Part shown: positions 12,644-24,648 of the stretch, one piece after another
Position numbering within the stretch: the first letter of the stretch is position 1
Layout of the letters: each line of letters begins with the position of its first letter
Assembly: GCF_016906535.1 (NCBI RefSeq)
Contig: NC_057375.1
Coordinates: 2,046,001 to 2,110,000, forward strand
From: Rhizoctonia solani
Taxonomy: Eukaryota > Basidiomycota > Agaricomycetes > Cantharellales > Ceratobasidiaceae
Length of the DNA stretch: 64,000 bases
Reading direction: 5' to 3'
Notes under the pieces: model-generated
What the model was told of the DNA's origin: nothing
Seen by the model: only the letters and a program-made list of their open reading frames with translations
Database searches by the model: none
Position numbers and translations under genes: made by a program

Positions 12644-14010
12644 ATGTCTATTATTTCTTCTTTTTTAGCTCCGGTATTTCTCAGCATTTTGGCCCATAGC
12701 TCGTACGCATTAGCCAGTGAAGATACAGCAGGTATTCTGCGTAAGTTGATTGACACATATTCTCTGATTCTGAATTGAGAGAGCTCACTCTATCGCTCGC
12801 TATCTAGCTCTCGCATATACTCCCAATAAGCCTGTTGCGATCGTGGCAGGCGCTCTTTACATGTTGGCCGCGTGCGCCATGCTGGCGTGGTTTTCGAGAC
12901 ATAGGGGTTATTACATGCTCCCCTTTGTTTTTGGTGCCATCCTCTATGGACTTGGACTTTTCCTTAGAATTCGTATGTGTAATCTCAAGGGAAGACGCAA
13001 GCGGAAGTCTAATCGACTTCTTGTTTATAGCGTACTCTGACGATCTTCATAATATGAGCCTGTATGCGGCCATGGATTACCTTATCCTCATTTCTATCTC
13101 TTTCTTTTTATTCGGGGTAAGCAACCATATCTCTTACTAGAGCCCAATTGACTTGAATTTTTTTTCTTAGGCGTACACCCTTCTCGGTCGACTCGCCGTT
13201 CATTTAGATGCCGTCGAGCTCCTAGTAATAAAACCTGACTTGTTGACGAATCTGTTAATGGTGAGTCATCCAGATAAGTAATCTCATAGATCTGTGCGCT
13301 TATTTATCTGTGCAAAGGGATATCAATTTGGTATATGTGCTCTTATAATTAGGTTAACCATTACGCTTACATACGATCACAGCTGCATTTCTGCTTACCG
13401 CGGTTGGCGGTGGTATGAAGGCATCCTCGGCCCTAGACATCATCAAAGTCGGCTCCAAGGTCAGTGATCTTCGTCCCACCTTGGCGGGTTACACTAGCTC
13501 ATGATCAATTCAACAGCTTATTATTGCTGGCATACTCGTCCAGTTTGTTGGACTCGCTGTATATCTAGGGCTGCTCATTAATTTCGTGTACCGGATATGG
13601 TCACGTCGTAAGGAGCAGTGGAACAACCGTCCTAATGGGTTCCTGGGAAACTGGCTCGGGGTGGCTGCCATGACTGGTGTTTGTTGCCAAAACTTGATGG
13701 TATGTGTCGCCTAATAGTCTTGGGCCATGTCTCTAATCCTCTGGCAGATCCCGCTTATATATCGAGTAACCGCAATTGGGCTTGGACGAAATGGCGCGCT
13801 CTCCCGTAAAGAATACTACTTTTACACATCGGAAGTAATGACTCTCTGGGGAGGTGTTCTCGTGTAAGTCAAGAACCATCGTCTACTTAGTATCCTCTAA
13901 CTATATCATGCAGCATCTTCTTGATGGCTTGGCCTCCACGAATTTTCAGCAGGCCTTGTGCAAAGGGGCAGATGACCGAGTTGTCTTTGATTAGTTCGGG
14001 TTCAAAGTAG
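12644..14010 (+). CDS. RTA1-family seven-helix membrane protein
   Basis: Nine exons give 307 residues in phase: 12644..12740, 12808..12972, 13031..13116, 13171..13260, 13318..13330, 13383..13459, 13517..13699, 13748..13863, 13914..14010. The fifth exon is only 13 nt (GYQF plus one base) but is needed for phase and to link the helix ending in NLLM to AAFLLTAVGGG. Hydrophobic segments in order include VAIVAGALYMLAACAML, YYMLPFVFGAILYGLGLF, MDYLILISISFFLFG, LIIAGILVQFVGLAVYLG and LWGGVLVIFLMAWPP. RTA1/RSB1/RTM1-like proteins are fungal plasma-membrane proteins tied to resistance to lipophilic compounds and to sphingoid-base export; the substrate here is unknown. Shares its direction with its neighbours PUF6 and NAA30. 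Confidence 0.9.
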
Positions 14011-14868
14011 TCACTCAGAGTTCCGTAGTTTGTTGGGTAGCTATATTTATACGTACTTGATGTGCGAAGTTTACCATATGCTCTAGTATTACGGACTTTT
14101 TAAAAAGCATTTTTATCTTGGTCTGATTATGTCATCCTTATTTCTTCATAGGCATCATGTTCTAGTTCATCATGTATTTATATGCCAAGTGGCATCTTAA
14201 GCCTGTCCATCTTCTCCGCGGGCCGTGAACCCTGATCATTTTAGCCTCCTTGGGCTCTAGTCCATAACTTATCTACCTCAATCAACTACACATTGGTTTA
14301 CTATATGGCACATTGCCAGATGTTTTATGTTGCCGCTTGGTAGCTATATCTGAACATAACTTACCGTTGTTGACTTTGGGCACCAAAAAGCTATTCAATT
14401 CCACCTTTACTTTAGATAAGCATATCTTGTAGAGAATGTTTCTAATCGCGAAGACAACGAGGATAGGCCGAGTAGTCGCGGATGCGGCTCACTGATGGTT
14501 GCAATCCAAAAAGATGCAATACCATATCACTGTACCAATCGGCACCTTCGGCTTTCCTAAATATTTTTGGTGTATATGCACACCGTATCACTCTCGTCTT
14601 CGTCCTCGTTTGTTTTGTGCTTGGTAATAGGTATCAAATGAACGATGCATAAATGAATGACCAGCTTCTTTAGGGTCCTACTTGTTCAATCAAACACGTG
14701 ACTTGCCCTTTCTGTTGCATCTTGCGCATCGATCCTTCTCCGGTCTCGAACGGCTCTTTCGTCTCTAGTGAGGTGGGTCGCTCAAGCGTGGGAGCTTCTC
14801 TCTGGACTCTATATATAAGTGGCCCAAAGTATACTGTGGATTATATCACGATTGTTGCGACTTAAACT
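14011..14868 (+). promoter_or_regulatory. NAA30 upstream region
   Basis: 858 bases with no gene. CACGTGAC at 14695, and a TATA-like ATATATAA at 14811..14818, 51 bases before the NAA30 ATG. Confidence 0.5.
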
Positions 14869-15691
14869 ATGGATACTTTCAATGGAATCAACTATCGTCC
14901 TTACGCCGGAGAAACCGACCTTCCCGCTATTATGACTCTGGTGCAAGACGGACTGAGCGAGCCTTATGTCATATACACCTATCGATATTTTCTGAGTTCG
15001 TGGTAAGTGACCTATATTAGAATGCTTATTATGTCCCTTTGAATAATCACAGGAATTAGGCCTCACCTTGCTTTCATGGTCAGCACTTACAGAATTTAAC
15101 GAGAAAATTATTATGTTACATCAATATTTAGGCCCATGACCTAGGATCCGGAGAACCTGTAGGCGCTATAGTATGTAAACAAGATTCACATCGCGGAAAG
15201 GCCGAACGAGGTTATATTGCCATGCTGGTTGTTGGTGGCGCTTGGCGTAAACGGGGCATAGGTTCGGAATAATATCCGCCCAAAGCTCTTCTCCTGAAGC
15301 GGATTTTAGCTCGACACCTTGTAGAACTTTCTATCGATGCGATGACTGCGAACGGTGCAGACGAGGTGAGGGACCCTATGAATCGTGCTAGCTCAGTTAC
15401 TCCATTACGTGTCCCTAGGTTGCGCTCGAAACGGAATTCGACAATACTCCTGCTCTTGCACTCTATTCGGCTCTAGGATTTCTTAGAGAAAAGCGACTGT
15501 TCCGGTTCTACATGAACGGAAAAGACGCATTTCGATTGATCAAGCCCTTACGAAGAGTTGGTCATACAACTGACAATGTAGCTGAACAACTTAGGGAATC
15601 CTGGGACGGGGAATGGAGAGAAACCGGATATGTTTTTGCTCCACTTTCTCCGAGGCCTACACCAGCTCCTCTAGGACTGTTGTATACTTGA
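14869..15691 (+). CDS. NAA30: NatC catalytic subunit, N-alpha-acetyltransferase 30 (MAK3)
   Basis: Five exons, 14869..15002, 15060..15078 (19 nt), 15132..15261, 15310..15365 and 15419..15691, give 203 residues. The family's N-terminal signature is complete: [13 protein letters not shown], then [16 protein letters not shown], the acetyl-CoA loop RKRGIA, and VALETEFDN followed by [18 protein letters not shown]. It acetylates N-termini beginning Met-Leu, Met-Ile, Met-Phe and similar, with partners NAA35 and NAA38 on the ribosome (family knowledge). The third intron lies inside the acetyl-CoA loop; reading through it would keep RKRGIG but stop after three codons, so splicing is required. The spliced product has the same spacing as human NAA30. 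About 50 residues beyond the usual end are poorly conserved. Confidence 0.92.
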
Positions 15692-16088
15692 TAATGGTTC
15701 GGTATTATGCGCATTAACTCTTACCATCTCCAGCCCAGAAACAAACTGGATGAGATTTTTTATAGCCTGACTCTCTTGTATCGAATATTCGAACGGGTTC
15801 TATGATTATAATGTCTCACCTTTACAAAAGCATTTTCAAGTTTGGACTATTACGACTGGCTTTGGCAGTTAATTCTGTCTTAGCAATCACGGCGCTAACT
15901 CGAACCCGGCGGCCGGGGTCAAGTATAGCTCCACCAGCGCCCCGCGCGGCGCGCGCAACAGTATAGAAATCGCGCGCGCGGACTTGTGTTATATAGCCTC
16001 CCCCGATCCACTCCCAGTGCAACCCCCCAATTAATACTTCTCTTCTTGCTTGTCCAAAGACGCTTGTCTCGAACCATTGATACACTTC
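15692..16088. other. intergenic, GC-rich patch
   Basis: Contains a strongly GC-rich stretch (15900-15985, repeated CGCG). A minus-strand open frame over it (16217..15822) is compositional and overlaps the P450 start; not called a gene. Confidence 0.5.
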
Positions 16089-18611
16089 ATGGAATTCGAT
16101 CAATTTATTACCAGATTCTTCGTATGGTCGATAGGGAGCCTGGTTATATACGTAATGGGTTGTATACTCTCTCCCGCTGGATATTATTTTGCGTGTAAAA
16201 AACTCGGCAGTAAGCATTACATTGCATTGATATCCAGCTTCACCTAGGATAAGCTAAGCCATTGTCTTAGCCCGGTTACGGCACCTGTTTTTACGGATGA
16301 ATGTACGCAGTACGAACAAGGTGTGCTGGAATGTGTCTAATAAGAGCAACTGAGCCGCCCTAACATTTGCGAAAACAAGTTTGTATGCGTTTCAGATCCT
16401 CGGGCCCTCCAAGAAATACTGGTGAAGGAGCATGACGCTGTTTTCACGCATGCGCCAGGGCATCTCGAGTGCGTCAGGCTTGAATCATTTCCATTTTTGG
16501 CAGGCTTAACACATGAAGCAGAGTCAATAATCTTATTTTTGGCCCAGGGCTTTTCGGAATCTCCGGTGAGACGAACAATTTAGCGATTGTTTGTCGCTAA
16601 CACCTATGACCTATCAGGTATCAGACACAAGCTGCAGCGAAAGGTGAGTGCTAAGCTGAATTGATATCTGTGTGACTACTAAAATCTTTCATGGACAGGC
16701 CCTAAATCCCGTGTTCACAAGTCTCCATGTAAAGTCCAGTGCGTAATCTCAATCCAAACGAGTATTATAAGTAACATAATATGTGTAGTGGTAAGACCTT
16801 GAAGTCATGTTTCCGTCAATATTAGCGGACCTGATACGCGTGTAGTCTTCGACGATGGAGGCAGTGGCATACGAAGTAAGCCGCTTGAAACTACACTTCT
16901 TAAATTAGTCGCCTAATGTCAAAATAGTTGATAGACACAATAATTTCGACCATGAATGGCGCTGATAGGAAGGAGATCAATATGCTTGAATGGTGCAAGG
17001 TGACCACTCTAGAGGCCATCGGCCAGGCTGGTTAGTACCTACCCGAGCACTTGCTATGGTATCTCTCAAATTTCTTAGGCTTCGGATATTCATTCGGCGC
17101 CCTAAAGGACAACCATTCACCTTATATTGATACGATGAAGAACGTCATGTGAGTCTCTTGCAACCTCCAGTATCATTGATAAGTTATTGGACCTTAAAAA
17201 TGGCCCCTAGTCCCACCTTTTCTTCGTTGTTCAGGTTAAAGGGGTACATAGGCCCAATGTTTCGCCTGATTCCAAGAAGTCTATCGCGAGCTGTGGCTAA
17301 ATGGGTCCCAAGCGGCTGCATTCAGCGTATTGGGGAAATGATCGATACCCAGGCCAAGTACGTAAGTTTGCTTCAATCTTTCTGGTATAAGTATGATGCA
17401 GATAGAATTAACTTGGCGTTAGTCGAGCGACATCTTAGAGAGCGGGAAAGCTACTTTGTCCGATAGTACCAGAGGCGAATCTTATGACATACTATCTACT
17501 TTGAGTACGCCTATTTTCTCTCGCGTAAAGCGTTGAATCGACTCACTAGCGAAAAGTTCGGACCAATGCACACGCAAAAGAAGAAGATAAACTTTCAGAA
17601 GACCAACTGCGGGGACAAATCAAGTAAGCTAACGTATCCGGTGATATGGGTTGATAGTTGATATTTGGCAATAGTACTATCGTGTTTGCGGGTTTTGAAA
17701 CGACCAGGTAAATGATTCAGGTTTATTTTTCTAGCCGAATTCAAAGCGTTTGCAGCTCATCGCTTGCACGAACCATCCATTTTCTTGCCGAACATCCACA
17801 TATTCAGGATCAACTCCGCGAGGAACTTCAGGCCGCACGTGCGGATCTTCGGGACTGTGATACACTCCCTTACCTGGACGCTATAGTCAGAGAAACACTC
17901 AGACTGTTTCCTCCAGTACCCACGATTGAACGGTATGCATCCAAAGACTGGGTTGTTCCCTTGCGATATCCTACTCAAGATAACGAACGACAAATATACA
18001 TCGAGAAAGGCACGCGGCTGCTCCTTTCTTTGAGCCGTGCCAACCGATGTAGGCAAGTGATTTTCTCATGTTCTGATAACAAAAGTTAACTTGTTCATTT
18101 TCTAGAGATACATGGGGTGACGATGCGGAAGAGTTTCGTCCAGAGAGATGGCTAAATTCATTGCCACAATCGGTATCCAAAGGTGGGATACCAGGGGTTT
18201 ACTCGTCGATGTAAGTGAACCCCATAGTTTCTAATTTGGGAGTGCTGATGCAAAACTCCTAGGATGACCTTTGGAGCAGGACCTAGGTCATGCATGTAAG
18301 TCTGTTTATCACCGAAGGGAACATATACCTGATATGCCTGTGCGAATAAAGTGGCTACAAGTTTGCTGTTTTGGAGTTGAGTATGTATATCAGTTTCAAG
18401 CAAAGGCATGATCAAAACCTGATCTTGGAGTCGTTCAGAAATCATTCTCGCACGACTCGTCGAGACTTTCCGGTTCGCGCCGGGACAGCAACCTGTCGAG
18501 TGGCGCAACTTGGGATTCATGAGCCCCCATGTTACGAGTAAAGGAGAAGACGGGACGGTAGTGTTGGACAAAGCACCTTCACTTCCTCTGTCCGTATCAA
18601 TACTTCGGTAG
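16089..18611 (+). CDS. cytochrome P450 monooxygenase, 5' half possibly damaged
   Basis: Starts at an ATG (16089) opening a hydrophobic membrane anchor. Clear P450 landmarks follow: VCVSDPRALQEIL (about 16380), ALNPVFTSLHVKS (about 16700), EAIGQAGFGYSFGA (about 17010-17100), the I-helix AGFETT (17688..17705), ExxR in RETLR (about 17890), PERW (about 18140) and the heme loop FGAGPRSC (18270..18293) with its cysteine ligand. The C-terminus ends LSVSILR. From about 17030 on, exons can be joined in phase, including a GC-AG intron (18053..18105). Upstream I could not make the exons between the anchor and helix C join cleanly; the stretch near 16845 needs a stop (TAG) removed or two one-base corrections. 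Class II microsomal enzyme; substrate unknown. Either a functional gene in poor sequence or a decaying copy. Confidence 0.75.
18053..18105 (+). other. GC-AG intron in cytochrome P450
   Basis: GCAAGT donor and TTCTAG acceptor. Splicing links ANRC to RDTWGDDAEEF, the expected P450 sequence before the PERW motif. Reading through reaches a stop within a few codons. Confidence 0.75.
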
Positions 18612-18830
18612 CCTGTATATTAGTCTTTCCCATATTTGTAATCTGAAGTTGTATTTCTATCTGACTCGAGGACTCTCGAACCGTGGAAGGGTGGGAGTTA
18701 GGTCACCCTCAAATTCAACCCACGATAAAGTAACAGGAATGCATGAAAAGTCTCACGCATACATTACTACGAGCATGATACACCATGCTGGTGGTATATG
18801 CATATAGTTAAAAAGCCCATCAAAAGTAGA
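18612..18830. other. short spacer, P450 3' region
   Basis: No gene or repeat seen between the P450 stop and the tRNA. Confidence 0.5.
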
Positions 18831-18945
18831 TGACATGAGTGCGATTTGAACGCACGCGGGATAAATCCCAACGCAATTAGAGCCTGTTTTTCCAGGCCAA
18901 GCAAATGCTTGAGTGCGTCGCCTTAGACCGCTCGGCCATCATGCC
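18831..18945 (-). tRNA. trnL-CAA: tRNA-Leu, anticodon CAA, with a 31-nt intron
   Basis: Read on the minus strand, a 7-bp acceptor stem (GGCATGA with TCATGTC, one G-U pair) encloses the D arm TGGCCGAGCGGTCTAAGGC, a 5-bp anticodon stem ACGCA/TGCGT with anticodon CAA (18911..18909), a long class-II variable arm (GGGAT/ATCCC) and a T arm GTGCG-TTCAAAT-CGCAC. The 31-nt intron (18907..18877) sits one base 3' of the anticodon, the standard position for nuclear tRNA introns. Mature length is 84 nt. It decodes UUG. CCA is not encoded, as expected for a eukaryote. Confidence 0.95.
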
Positions 18946-19515
18946 TAATTGTAGGGTCGAGAGGGTGAGGTGTGCCCAGGTGGGAGGGAGGATAGCGATT
19001 TCATTACGAGCAATTTTGAAATTTGCTCGTGGACCTTAGACACTATATGGATGGTTGTCAAACTTCACGCAAGTACGATTAGGATACCTAAATAAATAGC
19101 CATCATCCTTATTACATCCATTGCATCTATATACAAGCGCTTATTTACAGACGCAAAACCAGGCTCCTCAAATCTCTCACAGCCTAGCAAAGGTCACAAT
19201 ACCTTTCTCCCAGCAAGCAGTGTAAAAAATCGAGTACGCCAAGAAACCATAGCGAGACGAATCAAATCATGAAGAGTGGTGGAGAGTAAGTATAGAGAGC
19301 AGAAAAAGAAAAGAGAAGAATCGTCAATGGAACGAGAAGGAAAATTTACTAGTAGTAGTAATAGTAGAGATACAATTGTACATGCCATGGGGTTAGCCAA
19401 AATACTTTGAACAGGGCCGAGGACAAAAGTACATAAAAAAGAGACACATCATTAGACAAGAAATGGAATATTATCGGGTCTTTCGTTAGACTGGATTCGT
19501 CATCGGGTATGGGTG
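18946..19515. other. ATG13 3' region
   Basis: 570 bases without a gene between the tRNA and the ATG13 stop; AT-rich with a short TAG/GTA trinucleotide run near 19350. Confidence 0.5.
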
Positions 19516-22500
19516 TTACCGCCATCCGTTCATTCGCTTGTCCCATTCTCCCCCATCCTTCCACCCGTCGGTATCCCTCCCCGGCCGAACACTTCCTCTC
19601 GCTCCAAATCCGAGCCCGCTGCTTTCGCCCAGTTCTAGCCGACCGACCACCTCCTCGGAACCGATTCTTCGAGTCCCCGAACCAGACCCAGAGCCGGAAG
19701 ATCCGTCCCCGATCCTCGGAGTCGGTTCGAGTCCCAGCCCCCGCGATGCGGGCTCGCGAGGAGAGGCAGGGGCATAGGATGCCTGGAACGACTCCTTCAT
19801 GCGCTCAATCTCGGCATCGACCTCGTCGCGCCTGGTCAGTAGTGTTCGGTTGCGGCGCGTAAACGAAATCGTGCGTTCACGCTCGTGGGAGGGGGTGAGG
19901 GAGCGGCCATGAATAGGGGTAAGAGATGTCGTGCGTGCTCTTTCATGATTAAACGGGGATGCGGTTCGGCCGGTGATAAAAGGAGAGCCAGTGAACAAGG
20001 ATGAGGGGGCTTCCCGTGGGGCAGCTGTGGGACCCAGCGACATGGTCCTCGTCCGTTCCTCGAGCCCCAATCCCAGTCGTTCTGGCAAGGGGCCAAAACC
20101 TCCATGGGCCTACGTTCTCTGGATGTAGATGGTCCCCGGACACCATAGCGGTTATCTATCGACGTTCTGCGCTCCGACGATCCAAATCGCTCCCGAGATC
20201 TACTCCTCATCTGCCATGCACTTTCCGCGGGCGAGGGAGGGACGCTTTCCAGCGGTGGAGGCAATGGGCGAGGGGAATCAGTCAGGTTTTGTGCGATTCC
20301 TTCATTCGGCCTCGAGCCGAACGGTTGCAGCGATTGTTCATAAGTTCTTCCAAGAGGCGAGAGATGTGGAAGGGCAGAATAGGTTGTGGGCAGCGAGGAA
20401 GGAGGAAAGCGTTCGGTTTGAGATATCGAGGGAAAGCGCTCGGTCCGCCGAGGGAACTGCTCTTGAGCGGGCGAGGAAAGAGGGAATTGCTCGGTGGAGA
20501 TCGCAGTGTCGGTGAGAGTGGGGACCCTTCTGAACCTAGTTGAGGGCGCGTATCGATCTCCTTGATGAATTGCCCGAGATCGTCGTCATCAGCTGCATGG
20601 CTGAGATAGGATTGACTCTGTAGATTCCCGGTTGGTAGGACAAAGACACATTTGGACGTCGAGAAAGGATATATCCGATCGAGCGCGAATCGGAGGACGA
20701 TCATTGGGGTGTTGAATAACCGAATTCGATGAGGAAGCATCGAATATCCGATCATCGAGTTGGATGACGGCACAGGGTCGAGAGGATACAGAGGTTATCA
20801 AGGAATACCAAGTTCGTAAGCGAGACGTTGTAAGCCACAAATTAGGCATGTCGAGCCAGGTAGGAGTTCATGGTTTATCAAACAGTCATTGCGGTTCAGG
20901 AAAGCAAGGGAACCAAGCTGTTAGTCGACATCGAGTCAAGTATCATACTTGAACAACTCACCCCGATAGTGCTCAACCTCGAGTGGGGACCCGCCCCAGC
21001 TCCGCCTCCCTGGCCACCACTCCCAGTGCTTCCAGCATCCACACTCCCTGGTGCGCCTCCCGTACTTCCAGCCCCGAGACTTCCAACCGCAATCGCGCCG
21101 ACACTACCATTGCCCCCGGCTAATCCTGCGCTTCCCAGACTACTTTCGCTTCTTCCTGGGCGATGACCAAACGAACTCGAATAACGTTTGATCGGTTGGG
21201 GTTGGGCGTTTAATCGTGTTCCGTCACCACTATCCATACTTCTGCGCCCATCGCTTTCAGTGCCTCTGGGCGAACTTCCGGTCCCAGCGCCAGCGCCAGC
21301 GCTCAGAGGCGAGGTTCCTGTTCCCGCTCCAATCGCTACCGCAATTCCCGCTCTCGGCGATGTTCCCAAACCCAACCCGGGAGTCGTTCGTGGTGAGCCG
21401 CCCCCCAAGGGAGACGCGCCCATACCCAGAGTTCGCGGAGACGAAGCCAGAGTCGCGCCTTTGAAAGGATTAATTGTGCCTGATGTCCTTCGTGGCGATG
21501 AGGGAGGCCCGGGAGCTAGGCCCGATGGGGTGACTGAGCCACTCACGCTCCCCCGAGTCAAAAGGCTTTCTCGACGAGTCCGTGTGAGTCCCGATGCGCC
21601 CCCATAAAAATCGGCCCCTGGGGGCGGACTACGAGGCGTATCTCCACCGGCCGATAGTTGAGAAATGGTCCGCGTGCGAGGAGGAAGTGGGGCAGCCACT
21701 GTGCCGGGCGAGGTGCCGGTCCTGGACGCAGGTCGTAAAGGCGACCCTGAGCCTGTTAATGATGCTCGCTGGCGCGTGGCAAGAAGCGTTGGGGTAAAGG
21801 CAGGTGAGTCCAGATCGAACTTGGGAGCAGGGGGTGAAGGCGATGCAGGAGATGTTGAACCTCGTCCTGTTCCCGCTCCTCCCGGCGAGGATGGAGTCGC
21901 GAGTGCCGAGCTCCACAGACTCTCCAAAGGATCTAGCCTGAATCGTACGTTTGGTCTATACTGAGCACGTAGTGCGATTGCACCCAACGGGGTCACAATC
22001 GGCGGGAATGAAAATGTAATTAGGTCGCCTTCGTCTGGTATGAGCTTGTGTGCTGATAAAGATATGAGTTTGCGAGTCAAAAAAAACTCCCATCGAGCTA
22101 TGACTTACTTAATGCAAGAACTTCCTCGTGCAATGCATCCTCTTCCCGGCCTACGAGAGTAGCTATAACCATGACCCTCATTCCCGAGCCCGGTACAAGC
22201 CTTCTATGAAGTTGCCACGCAGGAACATACCTCAACACAGCGTATAAACTTCGCATTAGTGCAATAGCTTGCTTGTACACGGCCGGGTATGGCTCCTCTC
22301 CGGCCTGGGCTGAATCGAGCCTAGTCGAACGATCGAGGGAGAGAGACCATTCCTCCAATTGAATCGCACGAGCTTCAGGAGGAATTTCGACTCTTTTCCG
22401 TCGCTCCGAGTCGGAAACAAGAACAAGTGCTTGGGCAGGCGATGGTGGACCGAGGACGAGTATACTTCTCACACGCAGCTCAAGAGGCCCACTCGCCGCA

Positions 22501-22761
22501 TTTCCCAGATCCCTCAGTTCCTGCGTAAGCCCCCCAAACCTCCCATCATCCATTACCTCTAGTTGAAACTGGACCAATCAGGTAAGGTCAGCCACAACAA
22601 GCTCGAGAGGGTTATCACTTGATAAGACTCTCAACACTCACCCATTTGTCCGGCTTGGCTCCAGACGCAGGTCTTGCGCTCTGGTTCTCGCGGGCATCGC
22701 TGATAAGTAATGCAGACTTGACGAACAGCCGGGAGATGATTTGTTCTCCCCTGCCGGCCAT
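19516..22761 (-). CDS. ATG13: autophagy-initiation protein Atg13
   Basis: Exons 22761..22642, 22568..22109, 22052..20962 and 20617..19516. The N-terminal HORMA domain is clear: EQIISRLFVKSALLISDAR, the DKW/FQLE junction across the first intron, LEEWSLSL, YPAVYKQAIALMRSLYA, and the safety-belt end TPLGAIALRAQYR. The rest is a long Ser/Pro/Gly-rich disordered tail with RYSSSFGHRP and the conserved DDDDLGQFIKEIDTR (about 20590-20530), a family hallmark. Atg13 scaffolds the Atg1 kinase complex under TOR control. The last exon (1102 nt) holds three consecutive frames. Adding one base near 20525 (GGG run) and one near 20100 (CCC or TTTT run) makes it a single frame of about 368 codons, so two missing bases are likely. 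Total then about 924 residues. Start chosen at MAGRGEQ. Confidence 0.9.
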
Positions 22762-24648
22762 CGCTGAATGGTTCCAGTGGAACGCCCCAGTAACCACGTG
22801 ACAGCTTGCAAACGCGCTCGGAGCAGGGTCTCCGGTGGCTGTGTCTCTGCGTCTGTGTCCATGTGGCTAGATGTTTTATGTGGCTACAGATCTCAACGTA
22901 AGCAGTCTTATGTTTCAGGCGACTTGAGTTACGATCACCGGCCACTCTGAGCCAAAACCCTCTTAACCAATTGGCTCTTATATGATTTTCCATCTAGCTC
23001 GCAGCCAATCCTATCGTTCTACTGCCCAATGTGGACACTTTCCTGATGTTTCAAAGTTCGATACAATTAATTTACCTTTGGTAGAAGGTTTTGAGCTTAC
23101 CTTGTCCCTAGAGCCATTATCAGTCGCTCAGAGACCTACTTACACGAGAAACTGGTCCGTAACAGCTGGAGAACAGAGAGGGGTTTACACGTTGTCGCAG
23201 GGGGCTTTGTAGGGTTGGCTCAATAAATTCCATAAACCGTTCCGACATTCACGCGCGGAACCCGGAATGGGGGGAAGGACAGCTCCTTTCTTGTAGTACA
23301 AGATTGAATAGAGTGTCATTAGCTACGGTCAGGGATTGCAAGGCTCAATACACCAATTCACTCGGTTGAATTAGTTTATTCACATTAAAATCGAGGTGTA
23401 CAACGCTCTGCAACTCAACGACGCCTTAAAATGACCGGAACACAATTCCGACCTTTTGAGTAACCGTCATTGTTGTACTGTGCGCCTATACAACGAAGCC
23501 TCTGAAGTTACATCTCCTACATTCTTGTATCCCGCACTAATTCCAGCTAATACAAAATACCTTCCAGTCGGTGGGCATCAAAAAAGGTTATCATTTCCTG
23601 TGTACAGACGACGCCAGAGTGTACTTCCACGCGGCGCAAGTTTGATGATCGTATTCAGCCAGCGTTTGATAATATATGATTGATCCCAGAGATGGCAAAT
23701 ATATGATCCCTCTCCATCCTTTCGACTACCTGATATGGAAAGTCTGGAGGCATCGGTCGTACTTGAAAAGCAGAGTTCTCAAGGCTTGTCATGGATCCAA
23801 ATTAATAGGAGATTCGCCCCAATTCATTGGCCCCCATAAAAAGGGTCGCAACAAAAAGCAGACGCAACAAAAGCACGCGTGACATTCCAAGAGTCACCCT
23901 TACCTCTTCTCCTGTTTCTTTCGTTCTGCCATCTAAATCGCCAAGTTACCGCGATAACCAGCCTATCGCTAGAGGACTGATCTATTTGGTATGCTGGGTG
24001 GTACCTCTGGTTCTCGCAGAGTATTGGGGTCTGGATGTTGATTTGAATGCGGGGAAATACAATTGAGCGGGTGATGGCATGTTCACTCACCCTGTCCTAT
24101 TCTGCGACCCCCTACGCAAGGGTTACGCACGATCAAGCCCCCCTCACCCAAGCCAAACCTAGCAAGACGTGCGATATGACACACACGCGCATAAGGTATC
24201 AGAAGGGGAATCATGATATCATTCATGTTCTAGGCCGTTCTGAGATCAACCGCGGTCCAAGCATGTACAGTACAGCGTTCGAAATGAAGATAGATATTCA
24301 ATGTTATACAAAAATACAATAGGATTCTCTCACAGAAGATAAATACATGTATATAATCATCGAAATGAAGTAATCAAAAGTCTGGACCACAAGTCCTCAC
24401 AAAACATTCTTACCCCGCAATCAGACGATGGGGCCTCGTCTGAGACCCTCTGCAAACTTCAGCCAGCTCCATCTTCCCCTGTCTAACGCTCCACCTGAGC
24501 TTTCCCTCTTACCATGTTTACCACCCACCCTCGCTATCATCCACAAGCCATCAGTACCCCAGATTTTTTTGAGTCTCCCCCCTCCCTCCCTCCACCTCAT
24601 GAACTCCCTTCATCGGGATAGTGGTGGAGCCAGCATTCCCAAGATAGC
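22762..24648. other. 1.9-kb intergenic region with ATG13 promoter
   Basis: CACGTGAC at 22795 lies 34 bases upstream of the ATG13 start. Beyond that I find only short overlapping open frames with no family signature. The distal end is the 3' flank of the basic protein gene (24420-24648, C-rich). Confidence 0.5.

Noticed and set aside
15822..16217. Minus-strand 131-codon open frame
   Set aside because: Lies over a CGCG-rich patch and overlaps the P450 start; the protein is Arg/Ala-biased with no motif.
19509..22562. Several long plus-strand open frames opposite ATG13
   Set aside because: They mirror the low-complexity Ser/Pro/Gly tail of ATG13 and carry no domain; the minus strand has the HORMA domain and DDDDLG motif.
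23824..24090. 88-codon minus-strand frame
   Set aside because: No motif, no splice context, and isolated in intergenic DNA.
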